Shown piece after piece: positions 17,810 to 27,576 of a DNA stretch of 64,000 nt. Numbering within the stretch: position 1 is the first letter of the stretch; every line of letters starts with the position of its first letter. A model generated the notes under the pieces. It made no database searches, was not told where the DNA came from, and saw only the letters and a program-made list of their open reading frames with translations. The stretch spans positions 1 through 64,000 of the forward strand of contig JACKMX010000005.1 in NCBI GenBank assembly GCA_024235175.1, read 5' to 3'. The position numbers and the translations under genes are program-made. The DNA comes from Chromatiaceae bacterium (GTDB taxonomy: Bacteria > Pseudomonadota > Gammaproteobacteria > Chromatiales > Chromatiaceae).

Positions 17810-18328
17810 CTATTTGATGCAGACCGTACCGGATAATTCGAACTTATTCTTGTTTTTGTCCGAGCAGAAACTCACTGAACCATCGGCAAATATTTCATGC
17901 TCATCATTCGATAGATGTTTAAGACGCTTCGTGCCTATTGCCTCACTGATGACTTCCGAGACATCGAATTCACAAGGGATTCCGTTCTCAAATTTTGTGG
18001 GTATCAATACAGCTCGATCGTTAAATGTTTCCATGCGGTTTCCGAAGCCAAAAAAGATATCATGTTCCAGGCTTGCCGTGGGCAGCCCGTCCTCAGATCC
18101 TTGATCTGTTATCTGGCCAATGATTACACCTTTTCGCTTAAAGTAGATTTCTCCATCAACCTCGATTACCAATTTAATGACACCGCTCTGCAGAACGTTG
18201 CTTAGATTGGTGGTGTGCACCCATCCCGAAACATCCCCGATTGTGCATTCATCACTGGCGAGAATAGGCTGGGATGAAAACATACAAGTGATCAATCCGC
18301 AGCAGGTCAATAGTTTTTTTGTGTCCAT
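17810..18328 (-). CDS. Secreted hypothetical protein
   Basis: 172 aa with a clear signal peptide (LLTCCGLITCMFSSQPILAS, cleavage probably after ILA). ATG 18328 is preferred because GGGGAGATAAT lies just upstream. The mature part is mostly beta-like with four Cys, two near the start and two in the last 20 residues (SFCSDKN and GTVCIK), consistent with periplasmic disulfides. No family is recognised. A terminator follows. Confidence 0.6.
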   Translation of the reverse strand: MDTKKLLTCCGLITCMFSSQPILASDECTIGDVSGWVHTTNLSNVLQSGVIKLVIEVDGEIYFKRKGVIIGQITDQGSEDGLPTASLEHDIFFGFGNRMETFNDRAVLIPTKFENGIPCEFDVSEVISEAIGTKRLKHLSNDEHEIFADGSVSFCSDKNKNKFELSGTVCIK

Positions 18329-18530
18329 ATTATCTCCCCTTCTATTTCCCAATCGATAAAAAAATGGATAAATCCAATGCCGTAAACTGTAAACCGCCTT
18401 TATTCCAATATCCAGTAGCCAAGTACCCCGCCAGGTTAATAATTACCGGTTCGGCATCCCCATGTGGTTTACCGGCAAGGCGCACTACTCAGGCAAGGAT
18501 GGGTCTCCTTGGCAGGTACGGCAACGCCGA

Positions 18531-18564
18531 CAAGCTCACTGCATCCGCAATTATCACCTTGAAG
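18531..18564. repeat. Short copy of the interspersed repeat at 35019-35052
   Basis: 34 bp beginning CAAGCTCACTGCATCCGCAA match 35019-35052 with one change. The flanks are only weakly similar (for example CAAGG and GGCA blocks), suggesting an old, decayed copy. The rest of 18329-18672 holds nothing else recognised. Confidence 0.5.
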
Positions 18565-18672
18565 AATTACCAGCTGTTTTAAACATCAAGAGATCTGACG
18601 GCCCTGTATATGACAATGACACACTCTGCTTTCTGCGCCGGCCGGGCGGCAAGCCCGGTCCTGCCCTCCGAT

Positions 18673-19572
18673 TCAGGGAGTGCCCGGTATTTCCATCAGA
18701 GCTGCACCTTTGGGTACAGTAAATTTTCCATCCGGTCGTGTCCGCGTAAGTGGCAGCAGCAAAGGCGATCGTCCCGTGTGATGGCCCAGTGGAATCAGTC
18801 TGAGAACAACATCCAGGAAGCCATCACCATTCACGTCGGCATAGTCAACGGAGATCACACGGAAGCCGGGGGCGGACTCGTCTGCTTCGCAGTGTATGCC
18901 ATCTTCGCCCTGTATTATCCGTCCCCGGAAAATGCCCTCTTTCATCTGGCAGGGTGCGACATCGATTCTGGCAGTTTCAAGCCCCCTGTTGACCAGGGGC
19001 AGGAACTTGGACGGATCGGGAATACCCGGAGGAAAAGGTTCGCAGCCCGGAACGCTGGCGGGATTCACAACATCGACACATCTTGCCCCCATCGGTATAT
19101 CCCGTAGAAAAGCATTCATGAAATCATAATTGCTGACGTAATCCTTCACCATCTTCTGCGGAAACCGATGCAGGAAATCATAATACTGGCAATCTCTCCT
19201 CACTTTCCACCACATTCGTTGTTCAATCCTGGTGCCCCATTGAGATGCACCCGAATTGAAATGGGATACTGCTTCTTCGCAGGCCCCGGGAATTTTAAAA
19301 AGCTGCTTTTCCGAGCGCCGAACCGGCAGCATGACCTGGTAGTTATCCACTTTTTTCCCGCTGTAGGGCTCGGCAAAAGAGAGTGGTGCATGAGTTGTCA
19401 TGCCGATGCCGGGAGATAACAGAAAAATTATCAAGAAAGATAGATGCGGCATCCATTTTAAGGACGGCCGCACTGATCTATAGCTCATAAGCCGTGATGT
19501 CATGGCCTTCAATTGATTGAACACTAACTCCATATTCAGGTTCGAAATCGAGAGTTTATCAACCCGCTGCAT
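18673..19572 (-). CDS. Secreted protein with FG-GAP/VCBS-like end, coupled to MMPL exporter
   Basis: 299 aa. A hydrophobic segment at about residues 47-65 (LSFLIIFLLSPGIGM) looks like a signal anchor with an unusually long N-region. The C-terminal part holds VDYADVNGDGFLDVVLRL, a calcium-binding FG-GAP/VCBS-type motif. ATG 19572 has the strong site GGAGGAGGAGG and overlaps the end of the exporter gene by 14 bp, so translation is probably coupled. The middle region is Cys-containing and unassigned. Cargo or partner of the exporter is a reasonable but untested guess. Confidence 0.65.
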   Translation of the reverse strand: MQRVDKLSISNLNMELVFNQLKAMTSRLMSYRSVRPSLKWMPHLSFLIIFLLSPGIGMTTHAPLSFAEPYSGKKVDNYQVMLPVRRSEKQLFKIPGACEEAVSHFNSGASQWGTRIEQRMWWKVRRDCQYYDFLHRFPQKMVKDYVSNYDFMNAFLRDIPMGARCVDVVNPASVPGCEPFPPGIPDPSKFLPLVNRGLETARIDVAPCQMKEGIFRGRIIQGEDGIHCEADESAPGFRVISVDYADVNGDGFLDVVLRLIPLGHHTGRSPLLLPLTRTRPDGKFTVPKGAALMEIPGTP

Positions 19573-22318
19573 CGTTTTCCTCCTCCTCCGGCTCGATTGT
19601 TTCCCTCTCTTCATGCAGTTTGGCTATGAATTTTACCCATCGTTTGCTGACATCCACCGCGAGATTCAGAAAGAGCTTTGATGCGATAACTGGATGGAAA
19701 CTGGTTGTGCTTTTTATGGACTCTCTTGTTAAAACCAAAACGCTGGTGGGTGTGACTGCCACGGCATTGGCGTGGCGGCGTGCCCCGGCCAGCATGGCTA
19801 CATCGCCGAACAACTCTCCAGCACCGAATTGATCAACCAGAAGCTCTTTTTCTGATCCGTTCGGGATGGGTACGCTGACTTCAACCAGACCTTTCATTAC
19901 CAGAAAAAGTTCGTCGCTCGCGTCCTCTCTCCTGAAAACCGTTTCACCGGGTGCAAACTCCAAAACCGTACTTGAAAGTATGAACCGTCGAATCTGCCAG
20001 GGCCGCATCCCCTGAAACAACCGGCTTCTAGGGATAATCTGATGGCGCAATGTCAATGACATCAGATCCCAAAGCGTAACGAGGCGCAGGGAGGAGATTG
20101 CCAGAGGCGTGATCACAAAGTCCGCGACGAGGGCGGTTCCGATAACCAAAGCGCTGAGCATTCCAAATTGCGCTATTGGTTCAAAATCCGATTGGGCAAA
20201 CACGAGAAAACCGGCTATCAGTGCGATAGAGGTGGATACGACCGGCAATGCCTCTTCGTAAAGGGTTATGTACATGGCACCGGATTGACTTTTTGACGAT
20301 CTGATCTCTTGGTTGTAGCGGAGCATGAAATGCATGGTATCGTCCACCGCAATGCCGATGGCGATGGCCGCTGCCATGGCGGTGCCTATGTTCAGCGGGA
20401 TATCGGCGTAACCCATCACGCCAAACAGTATGACGACGGGAAAGATATTTGGCAGGGAGGCCAGCAGACCAACTCTCAGGTCCATGAAAATCAGAGAGAT
20501 GATTACGATGAAGAATATCAACAAAAGGAGGATGGATTGAAGTTGTCCACCGATCATGGCATGTGTTGCCGAGAGAGCAAGTACCGAATCTCCGGTAATT
20601 TCAACCTTAAGCCCGGGGTCCAGACTGGAATCAATGAAAGTTTTCAGATCAGTAAGATACTCCTTCAACTTTCGGGTCGACGAGATGTTGTGGCGCACGA
20701 GAATTCGGGCGCTGCTGTAATCCTCGGACACATAAGCGTGTACACGGTCATAGTTCAGAAACAGCATCAACTCATCGACAATCTCGTCAGATTGCGGCAG
20801 CTCCGGATGATCAAGTTCCTGAAAAGCGCCGTTCAACAGCGCCAGATAGTCCACGAAAGAGGTCGTGGATCTGGATAGCCCGGCTTCCCTGATATGGTTT
20901 TGAATCTCCCTTATCTCTTCCAGGTAGCGTACTTTCAGGAAAGTGTCCTCTATTCCCGAATCAAGTACTATGGAGAAAGATTCCAGCCCGGCAAGCTTTT
21001 CGTTCACCGTCTCCAGTTGGTTGCGCACCTTTGAATCGACGCTCAGGCTGTCGATCGCATGATGATTTACATGCATGCCGGGAAAGCCCATGGCGGCAGC
21101 CAGTGTGCAGAGCCCGAAAAGTGTAAACACCTTCCATCTGTTTTGCTCCAGCCAGTCCCAGTATCTCCTCGCCAGCGTAAGGTTTCGTTTCCTGAAAAGC
21201 TGCGACCCTCCATCCAGTTGCCAACGCCCGGTGAGCGAAAGCAGGGCAGGTATCAGGGAGATGGTTACAATGAAATTCAGTAAAAGTCCGGTCGATGCCA
21301 GTAAACCGAACTGCCACAGCGCCTCTATCCGGCTGAATCCGACGGTGAGGAATCCCACGTAGGTGGTGATAAAGGTCAGCAAAACGGTTCGCCCCATCTT
21401 GCGGGACATAAGGCGTAGAGCCTGTTGCGTTCCGAGACCCGCCTTCTGGCCGTGGCGGAACTCCGACAGCAGATGGATATCTTCCGTTGATCCGACCACG
21501 ATCAGTAATATCGGTACTGTCGATGTGATAAGGTTAAGCGGAATGTCGAGCAAACCCATAAGGCCCAAGGTCCAGAGTATGCTGATTCCCGACGTCAGGA
21601 TTGGCGAGAGAATGTCCATCAACTGGCGCAGGAGCAAAAACAGCGAGATCAGTAACGCGGCGACGGCCAGGGGAAACAGATCTCCCTGCTCCTGGCGTAT
21701 CTTTTCTGTAATCTCCGCACGCACATAAGGTAACCCGATAGCGAATGCATCGGTAAACCGGCTCTTCAGAGGAAGCGTTAGCCGATCGAGATTTTTCGTG
21801 ATCGAAAGGTCGCCGCTGCTTTGTTCATTCAGAATGACTGCAATCACCATGACGCTGGTGTCGCTGGAGAGCAGCAGATGCTCAACAAACGGATTGACCA
21901 GGGCAGTGTCGAGAAGCTGGCGTGCCGCTTCATCCGAAGAGGGCGGCTTTGCCAGATAGGGTTCCTTGGAGAGGAAGCCGTCAACCGTTCTCAGATGTGG
22001 AACCGTGAACAGACTTTCGGTCGTTCTGACAAAGGGTAGCGCTTCCACCTCCTTTGTAAACAGCTCTATTGCCGCCAGTTTTTCTTTTGTCAGCAGCGCT
22101 GTGTCCTGCAGCAGCACCAGGACGATATCATCATCTCCGAAACGGTTCCGCATCTCCTCGAAGATTTTGCGCTCCGGATCATCCATGACCCGCAGCTCTT
22201 CAGCGGAAACCTGTATCCGGACATTTGCAATCTGAAAAGCGGATAACAGAGAGATTCCAAAGAGAACGAAAATCACCCACCAGGGGTGAGAGGAAAATAT
22301 CTTTACGAGTCGCTGCAT
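19559..22318 (-). CDS. MMPL/RND-type exporter fused to a cyclic-nucleotide-binding domain
   Basis: 919-aa inner-membrane protein with two repeats of one helix, a large periplasmic loop and five clustered helices, the layout of MMPL/sterol-sensing RND proteins such as HpnN-like lipid carriers. Motifs include VVGSTEDIHLLSEF in the first half and IAIGIAVDDTMHFMLRYN in the second. After the last helix, residues about 760-890 form a cNMP-binding beta-roll: FAPGETVFRREDASDELFLV, with the phosphate-cassette-like FGAGELFGDVAMLAGARRHA. The fusion suggests gating by a cyclic nucleotide or another ligand. A strongly acidic tail ends EPEEEENDAAG. The ATG at 22318 opens directly on the first helix. Confidence 0.82.
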   Translation of the reverse strand: MQRLVKIFSSHPWWVIFVLFGISLLSAFQIANVRIQVSAEELRVMDDPERKIFEEMRNRFGDDDIVLVLLQDTALLTKEKLAAIELFTKEVEALPFVRTTESLFTVPHLRTVDGFLSKEPYLAKPPSSDEAARQLLDTALVNPFVEHLLLSSDTSVMVIAVILNEQSSGDLSITKNLDRLTLPLKSRFTDAFAIGLPYVRAEITEKIRQEQGDLFPLAVAALLISLFLLLRQLMDILSPILTSGISILWTLGLMGLLDIPLNLITSTVPILLIVVGSTEDIHLLSEFRHGQKAGLGTQQALRLMSRKMGRTVLLTFITTYVGFLTVGFSRIEALWQFGLLASTGLLLNFIVTISLIPALLSLTGRWQLDGGSQLFRKRNLTLARRYWDWLEQNRWKVFTLFGLCTLAAAMGFPGMHVNHHAIDSLSVDSKVRNQLETVNEKLAGLESFSIVLDSGIEDTFLKVRYLEEIREIQNHIREAGLSRSTTSFVDYLALLNGAFQELDHPELPQSDEIVDELMLFLNYDRVHAYVSEDYSSARILVRHNISSTRKLKEYLTDLKTFIDSSLDPGLKVEITGDSVLALSATHAMIGGQLQSILLLLIFFIVIISLIFMDLRVGLLASLPNIFPVVILFGVMGYADIPLNIGTAMAAAIAIGIAVDDTMHFMLRYNQEIRSSKSQSGAMYITLYEEALPVVSTSIALIAGFLVFAQSDFEPIAQFGMLSALVIGTALVADFVITPLAISSLRLVTLWDLMSLTLRHQIIPRSRLFQGMRPWQIRRFILSSTVLEFAPGETVFRREDASDELFLVMKGLVEVSVPIPNGSEKELLVDQFGAGELFGDVAMLAGARRHANAVAVTPTSVLVLTRESIKSTTSFHPVIASKLFLNLAVDVSKRWVKFIAKLHEERETIEPEEEENDAAG

Positions 22319-22441
22319 AGAATCAGAATATCATAAAATATGAATATTCAGATGAATTCTCGGGGCGGTTTACTTAACCTCCTTCCTGGATCGGAGCGCT
22401 TTTAGCAAAAACTTAGGTGCACTCTCCCCGGAAGTTGCGAA

Positions 22442-23305
22442 TCAGTCCACTCCCATCTCTTCCTCTACGGTGCGCACGATGGCAGGATCATATTCCAGTA
22501 TTGCGGCATTCTTGCCACTGTAATCGAACTGACTGAGAAAATAGCGGATAGCGTTTATGCGCGCCTGTTTCTTGTTGTCCGACTTGAAGATCATCCAGGG
22601 CGCCTCGGCAATGTCGGTGTGCAGGAACATACTCTCTTTGGCGCGGGTGTATTGGTCCCATTTATCCCGCGACTGTTGGTCCACCGGGCTGAGCTTCCAG
22701 GTTTTGCGCAGATCGTTTTCGCGTGATGCGAAACGCTTCTCCTGGGCATTTCGGCTGACCGAAAACCAGAACTTGTTTATGTGGGTATCCGACCGTACCA
22801 GCATGCGCTCAAATTCCGGAACGCTCTGGTAGAACTCTCCCACCTGCTCTTCGGTACAGAAGCCCATCACCCGCTCCACAACGGCCCGGTTGTACCAGCT
22901 GCGGTCGAAGAAGACTACTTCTCCGCGGCTAGGCAGATGGGGGATATAACGCTGGAAATACCACTGCGTGGACTCCCTTTCCGTCGGTTTGTCCAGCGCC
23001 ACGACGCGGCAGATACGAGGATTCAGAAACTCCATGAAGCGTTTAATGGTGCCGCCTTTCCCTGCTGCATCCCGCCCCTCGAACAGTACCACGATCTTGA
23101 TTCCGTTCTCCCTCACCCATGCCTGCAGCTTCACCAGTTCCTCCTGCAGCGGGGTGATGATCGACATGTAATCCTGGTATTTGAGCAGCTTGAGGATCTC
23201 TTTCTCGCGCCCCTTGAGACGCTCACACAGATCTGTTTCGACCTCCTCTTCGGCGGTCGCAACATCGTGCATGCTCTCTTCGATTTCCGGGTTGGTTTCT
23301 GTCAT
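22442..23305 (-). CDS. ppk2: Polyphosphate kinase 2
   Basis: 287-aa cytosolic PPK2-family enzyme, which transfers phosphate between polyphosphate and nucleotides. Signature elements: Walker A-like FEGRDAAGKGGTIKRF, the Walker B-like VVFFDRSWYNRA, and the lid region with conserved Arg and Lys (NAQEKRFASRENDLRKTWKL). Length and motif order fit the single-domain class I PPK2 type. Whether GDP or ADP is preferred cannot be told. Phosphate uptake genes lie about 15 kb away but are not linked by operon. Confidence 0.93.
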   Translation of the reverse strand: MTETNPEIEESMHDVATAEEEVETDLCERLKGREKEILKLLKYQDYMSIITPLQEELVKLQAWVRENGIKIVVLFEGRDAAGKGGTIKRFMEFLNPRICRVVALDKPTERESTQWYFQRYIPHLPSRGEVVFFDRSWYNRAVVERVMGFCTEEQVGEFYQSVPEFERMLVRSDTHINKFWFSVSRNAQEKRFASRENDLRKTWKLSPVDQQSRDKWDQYTRAKESMFLHTDIAEAPWMIFKSDNKKQARINAIRYFLSQFDYSGKNAAILEYDPAIVRTVEEEMGVD

Positions 23306-23740
23306 GGTGGACCTGTCTTGTTCTGCTGGGAAAAACCGGGACTTTTAGCCATTCCCGGCATGGATTGGAACAGACCGGATGGCAAGCAACAGATGACCGG
23401 CAGCTCCATAAGGAGCAAAGCGTCGCGCATTTCGCTGCCGATTTCAATCCACCGGTCAAAAATATAATTTGCTCAGGCCAGCCCGTTTTTGTTTGTAGCG
23501 GCACTCACCACCCCTAAGTCCGGGGAGGGGGGTGCACCGGAGACCTTTCCTGATCGGAGGGTTTGTAGCCGGGAATCGAGTAAACTTTCCCAAATTTTCA
23601 GATTCTGTTTCTGTTATACCCCGATAGATTATTTTCGGTTGTGCTGTATATTTTCTACACCAATATGCGGCAAAGGAGATAGCGCGTAATCGCCTATCGA
23701 GGGTTTGATTTCGATTTTCACATGAACAGGATTCACAAAG
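23306..23740. other. Intergenic region without a recognised gene
   Basis: The region separates the divergently read ppk2 and EF-hand genes and must hold both promoters. A GC-rich block, CCGGGGAGGGGGGTGCACC, lies near 23520. No protein-like frame or repeat was identified. Confidence 0.4.
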
Positions 23741-24490
23741 ATGATTAAAAAATTGATGTTCGGTGCTTCATTGCTGGCAGGTGTCGTTTCGTTGGCCATC
23801 GCCCAACAAGGGCCGGGACCGATGTCAAACCCAGACAGCGATGGAGATGGTCTGGTCAGTGAACAGGAGTTCAACAAGGCACGGGAGGAGCGCATGGCCG
23901 CCTTTGGCGCACAGGGCCGCCCAATGATGGGTCAGCCGCCGGCGTTCACCGATCTGGATGCCGATCGAGACGGTTTCGTCAGCCGGGAGGAGCTGATGCA
24001 GTTCCATCAGGCCCGGATGGATGCACGGCGAGCCGCTATGCCGATGGGGATGAACACTACAGCTCCGATGCCCGGCCGGCCGGGCTTCAATCGTCCCGCC
24101 TTCAGCAGCATCGACACCAATGGCGATGGCTGCATCAACGAGTCCGAGCTTGAAGCGTTTCACCAGGGACGCACGGGAGCAATGCCCGGTGGAATGCCGG
24201 CTATGGGCGGGGCAATGCCGGGAATGGGCAGCGCGCGCGGCTACGATATGCCCCAGTTCCAATCGTTCGACCTTGACGGTGACGGCAGGGTGTCACAGGA
24301 GGAGTTTATCGAGGCCAGGGGAGCGCGTATTGCCGAACGTGCAAAGCAGGGACGAATGATGCGGGGAATGGCTAATATGCCCGAGTTCTCGGATATCGAC
24401 AGCGACGGTGACGGCAGCATCTCTGCGGATGAGTTTGCCGCGCATCAGGCGGGCCACCGGCGGATGATGCCACAACCACCGGCGAATTAG
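23741..24490 (+). CDS. Secreted EF-hand protein with five calcium loops
   Basis: 249 aa with an N-terminal signal peptide (LMFGASLLAGVVSLAIA). Five canonical EF-hand loops follow: DSDGDGLVSEQEF, DADRDGFVSREEL, DTNGDGCINESEL, DLDGDGRVSQEEF and DSDGDGSISADEF. Linkers are rich in Met, Gly and Pro, for example GAMPGGMPAMGGAMPGMG, giving low complexity. Likely a periplasmic or extracellular calcium-binding protein. The Met-rich linkers could also bind copper, but nothing near it supports that. The neighbours are on the other strand, so it is monocistronic. Confidence 0.85.
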   Translation: MIKKLMFGASLLAGVVSLAIAQQGPGPMSNPDSDGDGLVSEQEFNKAREERMAAFGAQGRPMMGQPPAFTDLDADRDGFVSREELMQFHQARMDARRAAMPMGMNTTAPMPGRPGFNRPAFSSIDTNGDGCINESELEAFHQGRTGAMPGGMPAMGGAMPGMGSARGYDMPQFQSFDLDGDGRVSQEEFIEARGARIAERAKQGRMMRGMANMPEFSDIDSDGDGSISADEFAAHQAGHRRMMPQPPAN

Positions 24491-24576
24491 TTTGCGATTC
24501 CAGCCTCAACGCGAAAGGACTGGGCTAAATTTCATCAGGGCTGCGTTGCATTTTCGCTCATGGACGACAAGTACAC

Positions 24577-27291
24577 CTAGATGTCGACAGTCCGATGAAT
24601 GATCTGCGCCAGGTCGGCAATACTGTGATCCACGTGAATATTGAGCCGATCCAGCAGGTGTACGCCATCATAGTGCAGCAGCGATTTGATGTGATTCTCC
24701 GTATGCTTGCCCTTGTCGCGGTAGCTTTCCTGAAATACAGGTATCATTGGCTTGCCGTGTTGGTGGGCCAGGCGTATCTCTTCACGCACCCAAGCCGACT
24801 CCAGGGAGTCGCCAGCCAATAAGCAGACGAATACGTCGCAATCGCTTATCGCGTGTTTGAGCTTCTCGGGAAAGTGAACTGCGCTGTCACGCCGCTCTAT
24901 ATCGAGAAAGGTTTCGATGGCGTGCTTTTCCCGGAGTTCACGCGCAAAGAGCACAGCCCAGCCGGCACTCGTGTCACGCCGGTAGCTGATAAATATCCGT
25001 GCCTTTCCGTCACTGCAGCGGCCATGAACAAACGCTTGGTTCAGTGCCGCAGCGAAATCCGGGACACTTGGGAAGCGCTCACCCGGATCGTTGCTTAACG
25101 CCTTGGCGATCACATCGGATACCGCCCGCGGAACGGCCTGCCGACCGGCCCGCTCTGCCTGCTCGTGGAGCGCCGCGGGGCCACGCTCAAAGTTGCGCTG
25201 GCGTACCTTCGGATTGACCTGTCCCTCGTAAGGCGTGCTGCCGGTCAACATCAGATAGATAAGGCAGGCAAACGCATATTGATCGGTGGCCTCGGTGGGC
25301 GTCACTCCCTCCCATTGTTCGGGCGCCATAAACGCGGGTGAACCAAGCACCAGTGCGCTATTGGCGCCTTCTCCGGTCTTGGCTTGGGCGAAATCCGCCA
25401 GGAAGGGTTGGTCACGACCGTCGAACAGGATTGCGCTCGGCTTGAGGCCGCCATGCACGACGCCGACCCCGTGCGCGCAGGCCAAGGCGTCCGCAAGACT
25501 GGCGATCCAGTCGCGCAGCTGCGCGAGTTCCGGGGGGGAATCCGCTCGAGCGAGTCTCTCGCTGAGATTGCCGCCACGCATCTCGTCCATGCAAAGATAG
25601 GGCACAAGGCACTCCTTGCCGTCCAGCCTGAGGAAGGATTCTCCGCGATCAATGACTTTACGGATGTGCGGATGGGTCAATTTGGCGGCGACATCGGCTT
25701 CACGCCGGTATGCGTCGCGATAGTCCGCCAGCGTTGCCAGGCTGGGAGAGAATACCTTGATGGTCAAGGTGCGCGGAAGCCGGGTGTCGTGTGCGATGTA
25801 TACAGATGCCTTGATGCTCGAATACAACTCCCTTTCGAGTTCATACCGGCCGTCCAGCAGTACACCGGTCAGATCCCCCAGCCGTGGCACGTCGGCTACG
25901 AACCTCAATGTCGTTTGCGTCGACAGGACGAGGGTGTCACCGACCAGAAGCGGGCTCTCCTCTCTGGCCAGCAGTCGTCCGTTGATGAATGTGCCGTTGG
26001 TACTGTGATCGCTGATTCGGAACCCGCCATCGCGATAACCGATTACCAGGTGCCGGCGGGAGATGCCAAGGTCGTCGGACAGGGACAGGCCGGCTTCGCT
26101 GCCGCGGCCGATGATGAACGGAAAGTGCGATATTGCAACCCGACGTCCAATTTCACTGGGGTTGGGGGAGGCGATCAGCGTCATCGCCACCGGCAGGGTG
26201 TTATCGGCTCCCGCCTTTTCGGACCTGACGTTGACGATCATTGTCTTATCCGGAGCCGGGATTTCCTGAGAAGCTGAAGGTGTCGGGGGGAGTTCCGCCG
26301 GTGGCGGTATCGGAGCAATCATGGTGCCGGGGGGTATGGTTTGATCGACCGCCTCAGCATCCGGTTTGCGCTGTGGCTGACGCACGACCGGGTGATCGGT
26401 CGCGGACGGGGTGCGTCTTCCAAAAAATTTCGAGAGCAGCCAGGAGAACAAGCCGCCCGATGTGGACTTTAATTCTCTCTCTTTTGAAAAGGCTGCAGCG
26501 ATAAATGCTTGCGCAGTAGCAAAACGCTGGTCGGGATTTTTTGCCAGGAGTTTTTCTATCGCCGATTGCAGTTGCGGCGAGACATCCTCGCGCAGCTGCT
26601 GCAGATCGGGGATCGGCTCCTGGGTATGCTGCAATGCGACCTGAACCGAGTTAGTGCCGTCAAACGGCGGCCTGCCGGCGACCATTTCGAAGGCAAGCAC
26701 CCCCATCGAATAGAGATCCGAGCGCCGGTCGATCGCTCCACCACGGATAATTTCGGGAGCGCTGTACTTGGGCGTCCCCACCAGGAACCCAGGTGTGGTC
26801 AGGTTTGCATCTCCGTCCATGGCTTTGGCAATGCCGAAATCCATCAGCAGCACACGTGAATCCGGTGTGACGAACACATTGCCCGGTTTGACATCGCGGT
26901 GGAGAAAGCCCTGGTCGTGCGCATGGTCCAGGGCACTCGCGAGCTGGCGCAGAATGTTCTCGATGAATGGAAATGGCAATCCGCCGCTTGTTATCTGCCG
27001 GTCGAGCGATTCTCCCTCTACCAGCGACATGGCGATGAATGTCACTCCATTGGCTTCGCCAACATCAAAAATCGAGACGATGTTGGGATGTTGCAGTTGG
27101 GCGGCGATTCTCGCCTCGGTGATGAAGCGTTTTCGAAAGTCCGGGTTTGCGTACAGGTGATCCGGAAGAATCTTGAGTGCGACCCGGCGCCCGAGACTGG
27201 TCTGAGTGGCGCGATAAACCTCACCCATGGCACCCTGGCCTATCAGCTCTCCGAGTTCGTATCCAGGCAGATTTTTCTCGTCCATATTCAA
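24577..27291 (-). CDS. Ser/Thr kinase - FHA - pseudokinase - TIR fusion protein
   Basis: 904-aa cytosolic multidomain protein. Residues about 9-270 form a Hanks-type kinase with glycine loop IGQGAMGEVY, VALKIL lysine, catalytic HRDVKPGN and DFGIAKA. About 385-450 is an FHA phosphothreonine-binding domain (FIIGRGSEAGLSLS, GISRRHL, STNGTFING). About 480-745 is a second kinase fold in which HRD is replaced by HGG (VVHGGLKPSAILF) and DFG by DFA, so it is probably inactive. About 765-900 is a TIR-type domain (ARIFISYRRDTSAGWA, SAWVREEIRLAHQHGKPMIP). The first kinase may phosphorylate its own linker for the FHA domain. No matching phosphatase gene is adjacent. Whether the TIR part cleaves NAD is unknown. 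Confidence 0.88.
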   Translation of the reverse strand: MNMDEKNLPGYELGELIGQGAMGEVYRATQTSLGRRVALKILPDHLYANPDFRKRFITEARIAAQLQHPNIVSIFDVGEANGVTFIAMSLVEGESLDRQITSGGLPFPFIENILRQLASALDHAHDQGFLHRDVKPGNVFVTPDSRVLLMDFGIAKAMDGDANLTTPGFLVGTPKYSAPEIIRGGAIDRRSDLYSMGVLAFEMVAGRPPFDGTNSVQVALQHTQEPIPDLQQLREDVSPQLQSAIEKLLAKNPDQRFATAQAFIAAAFSKERELKSTSGGLFSWLLSKFFGRRTPSATDHPVVRQPQRKPDAEAVDQTIPPGTMIAPIPPPAELPPTPSASQEIPAPDKTMIVNVRSEKAGADNTLPVAMTLIASPNPSEIGRRVAISHFPFIIGRGSEAGLSLSDDLGISRRHLVIGYRDGGFRISDHSTNGTFINGRLLAREESPLLVGDTLVLSTQTTLRFVADVPRLGDLTGVLLDGRYELERELYSSIKASVYIAHDTRLPRTLTIKVFSPSLATLADYRDAYRREADVAAKLTHPHIRKVIDRGESFLRLDGKECLVPYLCMDEMRGGNLSERLARADSPPELAQLRDWIASLADALACAHGVGVVHGGLKPSAILFDGRDQPFLADFAQAKTGEGANSALVLGSPAFMAPEQWEGVTPTEATDQYAFACLIYLMLTGSTPYEGQVNPKVRQRNFERGPAALHEQAERAGRQAVPRAVSDVIAKALSNDPGERFPSVPDFAAALNQAFVHGRCSDGKARIFISYRRDTSAGWAVLFARELREKHAIETFLDIERRDSAVHFPEKLKHAISDCDVFVCLLAGDSLESAWVREEIRLAHQHGKPMIPVFQESYRDKGKHTENHIKSLLHYDGVHLLDRLNIHVDHSIADLAQIIHRTVDI

Positions 27292-27576
27292 TTGTATAGC
27301 TGATTTGAGAACAATTATCGACTTGTTGGCGGTCGACCGGCAGGCCGGTGCCAGAGATTGTTTATTGCCTCCGTCAACTTATCCGTTGCGGTTGTGTCAA
27401 AAGACGCTTGCTGTAGTTCTCTACCAGCTCAGAGATGCATTTTGGTGCGGTCTCCGATGCTCTCTATCATTTACGATGCCGGTGGGCGTCGGACCGGATA
27501 TGAGATTGGCGCCACCCCTGATCGACGGGCACCGCTGCTATTATAGTGATATGGAGATTGGTTTGGAGGCGGGAAA

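Noticed and set aside
24577..27291. Anti-phage defence island around the TIR fusion
   Set aside because: Neighbours are housekeeping or unrelated genes, and no known defence partner is adjacent. Only the protein itself is unusual.
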